NCBI GenBank assembly: GCA_020741755.1
Contig: DYYI01000022.1
Location: 1 to 53,594, forward strand
Origin: Aliicoccus persicus_A
GTDB lineage: Bacteria; Bacillota; Bacilli; Staphylococcales; Salinicoccaceae
DNA: 53,594 bases
Direction: 5' to 3'
The notes under the pieces were generated by a model that worked only from the letters and a program-made list of their open reading frames with translations, was not told the origin of the DNA and ran no database searches. Of this stretch, positions 7,832 through 14,132 are shown one piece after another. Positions within the stretch are counted from its first letter, which is position 1. Each line of letters starts with the position of its first letter. The position numbers were made by a program, and so were the translations under genes.

Positions 7832-8928
7832 TTGAAGTATTAATCGTACTCATTATGACCGCGCTCGCAACCGCAACGCTCGGCGTCTTCCTATTACTCA
7901 AAAAAGAAGTCATGACAACCGACGCACTCAGCCACACGATCATCTTAGGTATCGTGCTCGCCTTCTTTATAACTGAAGACACGCGCTCGCCATTGCTCAT
8001 TTTAGGTGCATCTTTAGTCGGCGTGTTAACCGTCGTTTTAATTCAATGGCTACAAAACATCAAGCTGATAAAAGGCGACGCTGCCATCGGTATCGTCTTC
8101 ACCGCTCTGTTTGCACTTGCGGTCATTTTAATTTCTAGATTCTTAGATCATATTCATTTGGACTTAGACATCGTGCTCGTCGGTGAAGTGTTATTCGCAC
8201 CGTTTAATCGGATGGAACTATTCGGATATTCAATCCCAGTTGCTGTCGTACAACTCGGGATTATGGCCGTGATTAACTTACTGTTTGTTGTCGTATTTTA
8301 TCAGGCGTTAAAGATCACAACATTCGACCAAATATTCGCGCGTTCGATCGGCATTTTTACGGTCTTGATTTACTATGCGCTCATGGTGCTCGTGTCGGTG
8401 ACTGCAGTCACTGCATTTGACGCGGTCGGTGCAATTCTCGTCATCAGTTTCTTCGTTGCGCCAGCTGCGACGGCGTATTTACTCGCAGATCGACTGAGCC
8501 ATGTCATCATGCTCTCGCTCGGTGTTGCAGTACTGAACAGTATCGTCGGATTTTTTATCGGTTACTATTCGGACTTAACGATTTCGGGTACGACGGCATC
8601 GGTGGCGTTCGTTACATTTACAATTGCGTTCCTATTTAATAAGGACGGTTTTATTTCGAAACGCGTCAGACGTAAAGAAATGCATTCAGATTTGTTACAA
8701 TTGATGATGTTAAAGCACATTGAAAGTGTCAGTGACGTCGGGAAGGAAGATGTATATTCGCACTTTAATCAGTCTCAACGCATGCTAGACGATGCGTTCC
8801 AGTCATTACAGAAAAGAAATTTGATTACTTCTACAGCAGATAAAATGCGTATTACAGATGATGGTGTGCGTTTAATTCAAGCGAAACAAGTGGAGTTCGG
8901 ATTGACCACGAGAGGGGTAGAATCATGA
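7828..8928 (+). CDS. Manganese ABC transporter permease, second subunit with C-terminal winged-helix-like domain
   Basis: Residues 1-275 form an ABC-3 permease with LKKEVMTTDALSHTIILG and FDAVGAILVISFFVAPAATA, like Bacillus MntD. Residues about 278-366 are an extra cytosolic part that looks like a winged helix: LLQLMMLKHIESV, a turn, VYSHFNQSQRMLDDAFQSLQKRNLI, then a wing-like DKMRITDDGVRLIQ. Permeases of this family usually stop near 280-300 residues. Fusions of ABC-3 permeases to DtxR-like domains are known (chlamydial YtgCR). It overlaps both neighbours by 4 bases, and the next gene is a full-length MntR, so the domain is not simply a split repressor. Confidence 0.85.
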   Translation: MIEVLIVLIMTALATATLGVFLLLKKEVMTTDALSHTIILGIVLAFFITEDTRSPLLILGASLVGVLTVVLIQWLQNIKLIKGDAAIGIVFTALFALAVILISRFLDHIHLDLDIVLVGEVLFAPFNRMELFGYSIPVAVVQLGIMAVINLLFVVVFYQALKITTFDQIFARSIGIFTVLIYYALMVLVSVTAVTAFDAVGAILVISFFVAPAATAYLLADRLSHVIMLSLGVAVLNSIVGFFIGYYSDLTISGTTASVAFVTFTIAFLFNKDGFISKRVRRKEMHSDLLQLMMLKHIESVSDVGKEDVYSHFNQSQRMLDDAFQSLQKRNLITSTADKMRITDDGVRLIQAKQVEFGLTTRGVES

Positions 8929-9578
8929 GTGCAACACAAGAAGATTATATAAAAGTACTGTTTGAGCTCGGTGGAAAATCTCGTAATGTCAGCAATAAGT
9001 CTGTCGCTGAACGACTGGAGCTCTCCCCACCAACGGTGACTGAGATGATGAACATCTTGGTCACAGCTGGCTACGTTGAATATGTAAAATACAAAGGTGC
9101 TTCATTGACAGACTCTGGTACACGGTATGCAAAACATATCATTCGAAAACACCGGTTATGGGAAGTTTTTCTTGTAGAAAAATTAGGGATTAGTATCGAT
9201 GCCGTTCATCGGGAAGCGGAACTGTTAGAACATGTCACGGGTGACGACGTCGCCGACAAGCTTGAAGTGTTTTTGGATTACCCCAAATTTTGTCCGCATG
9301 GCGGAGCGATAGATTTTGATGAGATGGACCGTCAGGAGACGGAACTCGAGACATTGAGTGAAGTGGAAGTCGGTAGAACCGTTAAGATCTCCCGCATTAT
9401 TGATGAAGAAAAACTACTCATGTTCTTTAAAACACAAAAGTGTGATATCGGTGACATTATCGTTGTCGAGGACATCGATGAACAAATTGACTTGATTACG
9501 ACATACAACATAACGAAAGAACAACGCTTGCAACTCAGTCTGTCCATCAGTAAATATTTATTTGTAGAAACTGCTTAA
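8925..9578 (+). CDS. mntR: DtxR-family metal-dependent repressor (MntR/SirR type)
   Basis: A 217-residue repressor with three parts: a winged helix (SATQEDYIKVLFELG...NKSVAERLELSPPTVTEMMNILV), a metal-binding and dimerisation domain with HRLWEVFLVEKLG, HREAELLEH and YPKFCPHGGAI, and a C-terminal FeoA/SH3-like domain (about residues 145-217). This three-domain build is like SirR/IdeR; Bacillus MntR lacks the third domain. It closes the Mn operon (ATGA overlap), so it probably represses its own synthesis through the boxes at 5223-5260. Confidence 0.9.
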   Translation: MSATQEDYIKVLFELGGKSRNVSNKSVAERLELSPPTVTEMMNILVTAGYVEYVKYKGASLTDSGTRYAKHIIRKHRLWEVFLVEKLGISIDAVHREAELLEHVTGDDVADKLEVFLDYPKFCPHGGAIDFDEMDRQETELETLSEVEVGRTVKISRIIDEEKLLMFFKTQKCDIGDIIVVEDIDEQIDLITTYNITKEQRLQLSLSISKYLFVETA

Positions 9579-9619
9579 AATTTTTACAAAGTATTAACAC
9601 GTTCATAACAATCAGATTG

Positions 9620-9625
9620 TATAAT
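9620..9625 (+). promoter_or_regulatory. Candidate -10 element of the iron transporter operon
   Basis: A consensus TATAAT lies 33 bases before the binding-protein start. No well-spaced -35 hexamer is evident; TTAACA lies upstream but with a 20-base spacer. I see no clear Fur box, so iron regulation is not shown by the sequence. Confidence 0.45.
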
Positions 9626-9657
9626 CAATGTACATACTTTTAGGAGGCTATTATTTC

Positions 9658-10677
9658 ATGAAATTATACAAGTTGTTCGGAACAGTTCTCGCAGGTGCAG
9701 CACTGACGTTCGTCGCATCAACAGCAGTTTCAAGTGATAACAATGTGTCAGCGCAAGAAGATCTTGAAGGCACAGTTGAGTTCTACACATCTCAACCAGA
9801 TGCGGACGCATCAGCACTTGTTGAAGCATTTAACGAAGTGTATCCAAACGTTGAAGTAAACATCTTCCGTTCAGGTACAGAAGAAGTCATCGGTAAAATC
9901 AATGCAGAGCGTCAAGCGGGCGACATTCAAGCAGACGTTTTACTTGTTGCAGATTCAGTAACGTTTGAAGCACTAGCTAAAGATGATTTACTTTTATCTT
10001 ATGAGTCAACTGAACTTGAAGGCATTCCTGAAGAATTCATTGCAGAAGATTTCTTATATTACGGAACAAAAGTTATGGCGACAATCATTGCTTATAACAC
10101 AGATAACGTAGAAGAAGCACCAACATCTTGGGAAGCGCTTGTCAGTGAAGATGCAGCAGCCAGCGTCGTAATGCCAAGCCCATCTTACTCTGGTGCAGCA
10201 GCTTACAACGCGGGTGTATTCACACGTAACGACTTCGGATGGGACTTCTACGAAGACTTATTTGAAAACGATACGATGGTCGTACAAGGTAACGGCGGTG
10301 CATTACAAGAAGTTGTTGCAGGAAACAAAGACTACGCAATGGTTGTAGACTTCATCACAGCAAACGCTAAAGCTGAAGGTGCACCAGTTGAACTTGTTTA
10401 CCCTGAAGAAGGTGTACCAGTCATTACAGAACCAATCGGAATTATGGCGGACACAGAAAACGAAGAAGCATCTAAAGCATTTGTAGACTTCGTATTATCT
10501 GTTGAAGGTCAAGAATTCGCTCAATCATTAGGATATACACCAATCAAAGAAGGTGTTGAAGCACCTGAAGGATTACTTACAATTGATGAGATTGACGTGT
10601 TAGAAGCGGACCTACAAGAACTTGTCGAAGGTCGTGAAGAAGACGTAAGGACATTCCAAGATATCTTCGGTGAGTAA
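9658..10677 (+). CDS. Fe(III)-type ABC transporter substrate-binding protein
   Basis: A 339-residue binding protein of the FbpA/FutA/AfuA superfamily. After the signal peptide (MKLYKLFGTVLAGAALTFVAS...SAQ) comes EGTVEFYTSQPDADASALVEAF, then GKINAERQAGDIQADVLLVAD, typical of the family. AFNEVYPNV and EDFLYYGTK contain tyrosines that could ligate iron. There is no lipobox cysteine. The start at 9658 has AGGAGG 10 bases upstream; an in-frame ATG at 9628 lacks one. Related systems carry 2-aminoethylphosphonate or thiamine, so the substrate is inferred. A hairpin with T-tract lies just after this gene and probably makes its mRNA the most abundant of the operon. Confidence 0.8.
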   Translation: MKLYKLFGTVLAGAALTFVASTAVSSDNNVSAQEDLEGTVEFYTSQPDADASALVEAFNEVYPNVEVNIFRSGTEEVIGKINAERQAGDIQADVLLVADSVTFEALAKDDLLLSYESTELEGIPEEFIAEDFLYYGTKVMATIIAYNTDNVEEAPTSWEALVSEDAAASVVMPSPSYSGAAAYNAGVFTRNDFGWDFYEDLFENDTMVVQGNGGALQEVVAGNKDYAMVVDFITANAKAEGAPVELVYPEEGVPVITEPIGIMADTENEEASKAFVDFVLSVEGQEFAQSLGYTPIKEGVEAPEGLLTIDEIDVLEADLQELVEGREEDVRTFQDIFGE

Positions 10678-12367
10678 AATCCAATCAACATCACGAAAAG
10701 AGCGTATCTCTATACGCTCTTTTTCATTATGGATGGTCTTTTTAGCACTCGTCTTTTTATTTTTTGTATATCCTTTCTTAAAAATGCTGTCCTTTGGTGT
10801 ATGGACAGAAGATGGTTTTACGACTACATATTTTGAAATTTTAGGTGAGACACGTATTCAGCGCGCGATCCGCAATACGATATGGATTGCAATATTTGCC
10901 ACACTGATAAACACCGTCCTCGGTGTATTTTTTGCATGGCTAGTCGCATATACAGACATACGTGGAAAGAAACTGCTGCAAGTATTGATCATCATGCCGC
11001 TGATCATTCCATCTTATATCGTGACACTGTCATGGGTGGAGTTTTCTAGGTGGTTGCCTTTTGGAAACATCGATCTGTATTCTTTAGGCGGGATTATATT
11101 TGTCATGGGGATATCTCATTACACGCTCGTTTATTTGCTCTGTGTAAATGTATTGAGACGGATTCCTTTGTCTTTAGAGGAAGCTGTTTCGACGAGCGGG
11201 GGAAGTCGTTGGCATGTGTTGTTTCGCGTGACGATACCGCTCGGCATGACCGGGATTATCGGTGGGATGATCGTCGCAGTTTTATCGAATATTGAGAACT
11301 TCGGTGTGCCTGCGTTTTTAGGTATTCCAGGTAACGTGCCGGTGTTAAGTACTGCGATATATCAGGAAGTTGTTTCATATGGGAGCGATTCATTTGCGCG
11401 TGGGAGTATTTTATCTTTCGTGTTGATATTGATAACTGGCTTCATCATTTTGATGCAATGGTTGATGATGCGCAGGTTCAGAAGTAATGATGAACTGAGT
11501 ATTTCGCACACACCGCGCGTCTTGCTTGGTCGCGGTCGCGTGTGGGTTGAGATGTTAGTGTACGGATTTTTGGTAGTGACATCGATCGTGCCGCTGTTTG
11601 CGCTCGTTCGCACGTCGCTGTCACCGTTCTATGGTGTGGATTTGACATTGGAAAATCTCACGTTTAAGAATTTTGAGTACGTGCTGTTCGATTATAATAG
11701 TACAGCATCGGCGATTCAGAACAGTTTTATGTTGGCGTTTTTAGCTGCGTTGATCGGCTTAGTAATCAGCTTGGTCATCGGATATGCAATCGTCAGACAC
11801 AATAAGTGGTACCACCGACTGAATGAAATGTTCATGGCAATCCCTTATTCATTGCCGGGCACAGTGCTCGCCTTGTCGTTGATCATTTTCTGGATCCAGC
11901 CATTCCCTGGTGTAAGTCCAGGTGTCTATAGTACATTCTGGATATTGCTGATTGCTTATGTGGCGCGGTTTACGATACTGCAAGTCCGTGCGGCCGTGTC
12001 GTCATTCAACCAGATTGACTTGAGTTTAGAGCAGGCCGCCATTTCATCCGGTGCCGGGTGGTTTGGACGTTGGAAGAGTATTATCATGCCGCTGTTGACA
12101 CCTGGCTTGATTGGTGGCATTTTGCTCGTCGTGTTTACGGCATTGACCGAGTTAACACTGAGCGCATTGCTGTGGTCGAGTGGTAATGAAACGATTGGTG
12201 TTGTCGTATTCAGTTTTGAACAAGCGGGTTACAAAGTATATTCCAGTGCGTTTAGTGTCATCATCATCGGCATCTTGTTAGTCGGTGGAATTATTTATTA
12301 CTTGCTGACGACATGGATCGAAAGGAGGACGCATGTAGATGAAAACAATCATAAGAAACGTTCATAA
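10670..12367 (+). CDS. Fe(III)-type ABC transporter permease, two fused permease domains
   Basis: A 565-residue membrane protein with about twelve hydrophobic segments and two copies of the inner-membrane permease motif: EEAVSTSGGSRWHVLFRVTIPLG in the first half and EQAAISSGAGWFGRWKSIIMPLL in the second. This is the FbpB/SfuB layout. The GTG start at 10670 overlaps the binding-protein stop by 8 bases but has no good ribosome binding site, and codons 9-18 are inside a terminator-like hairpin. An in-frame ATG at 10732 is the main alternative; it would begin just before the first membrane segment. Confidence 0.85.
   Translation: MSKIQSTSRKERISIRSFSLWMVFLALVFLFFVYPFLKMLSFGVWTEDGFTTTYFEILGETRIQRAIRNTIWIAIFATLINTVLGVFFAWLVAYTDIRGKKLLQVLIIMPLIIPSYIVTLSWVEFSRWLPFGNIDLYSLGGIIFVMGISHYTLVYLLCVNVLRRIPLSLEEAVSTSGGSRWHVLFRVTIPLGMTGIIGGMIVAVLSNIENFGVPAFLGIPGNVPVLSTAIYQEVVSYGSDSFARGSILSFVLILITGFIILMQWLMMRRFRSNDELSISHTPRVLLGRGRVWVEMLVYGFLVVTSIVPLFALVRTSLSPFYGVDLTLENLTFKNFEYVLFDYNSTASAIQNSFMLAFLAALIGLVISLVIGYAIVRHNKWYHRLNEMFMAIPYSLPGTVLALSLIIFWIQPFPGVSPGVYSTFWILLIAYVARFTILQVRAAVSSFNQIDLSLEQAAISSGAGWFGRWKSIIMPLLTPGLIGGILLVVFTALTELTLSALLWSSGNETIGVVVFSFEQAGYKVYSSAFSVIIIGILLVGGIIYYLLTTWIERRTHVDENNHKKRS
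10696..10724 (+). terminator. Terminator-like hairpin at the start of the permease gene
   Basis: Perfect stem AAAAGAGCGTA (10696-10706) with TACGCTCTTTT (10713-10723), 4-6 base loop, and a T5 tract. It lies 19 bases after the binding-protein stop and inside the annotated permease frame. It looks like a partial terminator that lowers expression of the permease and ATPase relative to the binding protein. Confidence 0.8.
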
Positions 12368-13409
12368 ATCATTTGGTGATACGAAAGTATTACACGACAT
12401 ATCATTAGAAATTGAAGATCATGAATTCGTCGTGTTGATTGGACCATCCGGTTGTGGGAAGACGACGCTATTGAAAATTGTTGCGGGCTTTATCCCACCG
12501 ACGGACGGAATTGTCGAGATGGACAATCACGTTGTGGCGACAAGTAGTAAGAGTGTGCCACCGAATAAGCGCAATTTGTCGATGGTGTTTCAGAACTTTG
12601 CGCTGTGGCCGCATTACGATGTGCGAAAGCAACTGTTGTTCCCTTTGAATCATCATCGGTATATTTCGAAAGAGATTCGCGGCAGTAAGAAAGAGCGAAT
12701 CGATGAAGTGCTCGAGATGGTTGGGTTGAGCGAGTATAAGCATCGCTATCCTCACGAGTTGTCGGGTGGACAAAAGCAGCGAGTTGCGTTGGCGCGGGCG
12801 ATTGCAGCCCAGCCCGGCTTGATGCTGATGGACGAACCATTGTCGAGTTTGGATGCACATCTGAAACAAGAGATTCGTAATGAGATAAAGAAAATCTCTC
12901 TGAATGTGAAGTCCTCGTTTTTGTATGTGACACACGATCAATCCGAAGCGTTGAGTCTGGCGGATAAAATCGTCGTGATGAATAAGGGGCGCATTGAGCA
13001 AGTGGGTACCCCAGAGGAAATTTACAATTTCCCAGAAAATCCTTTTGTCGCACGATTCGTGGGTAAACATAATTTGTTGAATGGCATGTGGCACGACGAC
13101 GTATTTGTCGTGGACGGCGTGAGGTGGCGTAAAGACAATGTTTCGGAGGCGTTCAAGCAGAAGGGCATGATCCCGTTGCGTCCGGATGAGTTGAAGATAG
13201 TTGGGCGAGGTTTTGGGAATGGTTCTGGTGCTGGGCTCGGCGACGGTTTCGGTGGTTCCGTTGAAGGGTTGCCGGGCGTCATTAACTCAGTTTACTTCCA
13301 AGGCAATCAGTACGAGTTAAATGTAGATACAAAATATGGCGAACTCAAGCTGTTCGAACCACTCGGCAAGTGGCAAGTCGGTGATAAGGTGCTAGTCGGC
13401 CAACGATAG
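12339..13409 (+). CDS. Fe(III)-type ABC transporter ATP-binding protein
   Basis: A 356-residue ATPase of the FbpC/PotA class. Walker A is GPSGCGKTT, signature LSGGQKQR, Walker B LMLMDEPLSSLDAH, switch FLYVTHDQSEALSLAD. The C-terminal part (from about residue 240) has the PLRPDELKIV stretch and ends in a TOBE-like fold (GVINSVYFQGNQYELNV). Within it lies an odd glycine-rich segment, GRGFGNGSGAGLGDGFGG, about residues 289-306. The gene overlaps the permease by 29 bases, with AAAGGAGG upstream. The operon ends in a strong terminator. Confidence 0.9.
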   Translation: MKTIIRNVHKSFGDTKVLHDISLEIEDHEFVVLIGPSGCGKTTLLKIVAGFIPPTDGIVEMDNHVVATSSKSVPPNKRNLSMVFQNFALWPHYDVRKQLLFPLNHHRYISKEIRGSKKERIDEVLEMVGLSEYKHRYPHELSGGQKQRVALARAIAAQPGLMLMDEPLSSLDAHLKQEIRNEIKKISLNVKSSFLYVTHDQSEALSLADKIVVMNKGRIEQVGTPEEIYNFPENPFVARFVGKHNLLNGMWHDDVFVVDGVRWRKDNVSEAFKQKGMIPLRPDELKIVGRGFGNGSGAGLGDGFGGSVEGLPGVINSVYFQGNQYELNVDTKYGELKLFEPLGKWQVGDKVLVGQR

Positions 13410-13444
13410 TCATGAGTTTGGCTGGTTCTGGTGATAGATAAGAT

Positions 13445-13496
13445 AAAGTGCTCCCTGTGAGTTGGGTTTTGATCCAACTTGTGGGGAGCACTTTTT
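13445..13496 (+). terminator. Terminator of the iron transporter operon
   Basis: A 21-bp stem (13445-13465 with 13474-13494) with four adjacent G-U pairs in the middle, an 8-base loop and a T-tract. Its core (CTCCCTGTGAGTTGG) is closely related to that of the pyr operon terminator at 29801-29845. Confidence 0.9.
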
Positions 13497-13552
13497 ATTT
13501 GATGTGCGGTAGGTCTGAAATAAACAATCCTGAAGAATAGCAAGTAGAGTAA

Positions 13553-13660
13553 AGTGTTCCACAGCTCCTCGTTTTTCGTTCTGTGGAACAGTTCACGACT
13601 CAAAGTGTTCCACAGCTCATGATTTTATCTCGTGAGGAACAGTAAATCAATCTGCGTGTC
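13553..13660. repeat. 51-bp palindromic repeat, two units, plus a 41-bp repeat fragment (locus B)
   Basis: Two hairpins 51 bp apart: AGTGTTCCACAG (13553-13564) with CTGTGGAACAGT (13581-13592), and a second starting at 13604 whose right arm GAGGAACAGT is at 13634-13643. The same arms occur in the units at 40002-40206. Directly after, 13644-13660 (AAATCAATCTGCGTGTC) matches part of the 41-bp repeat in its locus A orientation. The rest of the gap, 13661-13740, shows nothing I recognise. Confidence 0.85.
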
Positions 13661-13740
13661 CTTGACAAGGGATCCACTTTAACCAACAGCCCCAAAACAA
13701 CTTCTACACCCCACACCTCACAATCTTCAGTCAATTACAT

Positions 13741-13769
13741 TTTACATTTCTAGTAAAACTGATTATAAT
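13741..13769 (+). promoter_or_regulatory. Promoter of the ileS operon
   Basis: TTTACA (13741-13746), a 17-base spacer and a consensus TATAAT (13764-13769), about 370 bases before ileS. The T-box leader begins just after it. Confidence 0.8.
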
Positions 13770-13775
13770 TGTAGT

Positions 13776-14093
13776 AGTAAATTAGACGCGCTATGTGCAT
13801 CGAATGGGAAAGCGACCAGGGGGACGGTGAAAGCTCTGGCATATCGAACACAATTAGACATCACTAATCAAAATTGGTTTTATGTGTATCATGAAATATT
13901 TCAGAGAACTCGAACTCATAAAAGAGTTCAAAAGACTCGGACAAAGCAAACAAAAAAACAATGCAACACAAACACAGAAACCAACCATCAAAAACTAAAT
14001 AATATTAACGAAGTGGACTCTGTATGTGGGTCAATTTGGGTGGTACCGCGGTTATTCAACAATCGCCCCAATTGATGCATGTATAGAGTTTTT
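13776..14093 (+). ncRNA. T-box leader (isoleucine) of ileS
   Basis: Untranslated leader that senses uncharged tRNA-Ile. The hallmark T-box sequence GGGTGGTACCGCGG is at 14038-14051. An ATC triplet at 13843-13845 is the likely specifier codon on the 3' side of stem I. The terminator arms are CTCTGTATGTGGGTCAATT (14018-14036) and 14070-14088, joined by an inner GGG/CCC pairing and followed by T5 at 14089-14093. The T-box sequence sits inside this structure, as expected. Uncharged tRNA pairing would favour the antiterminator and allow transcription of ileS. Confidence 0.92.
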
Positions 14094-14132
14094 AATTGTA
14101 TTAAGGGGGAGAAAAAAATGGGGGAGAACAAA

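Noticed and set aside
8640..8928. Extension of the second Mn permease as a frameshifted piece of MntR
   Set aside because: MntR itself is complete with its own N-terminal winged helix directly downstream, so the extension is an additional domain.
12468..13094. Long minus-strand frames opposite the iron ATPase gene
   Set aside because: The plus strand has clear Walker A, signature and Walker B motifs; the opposite frames show no family features.
14017..14093. T-box terminator seemed to lack a T-tract
   Set aside because: Extending the stem outward (14018-14036 with 14070-14088) brings the end of the hairpin exactly to the T5 at 14089, so the terminator is normal.
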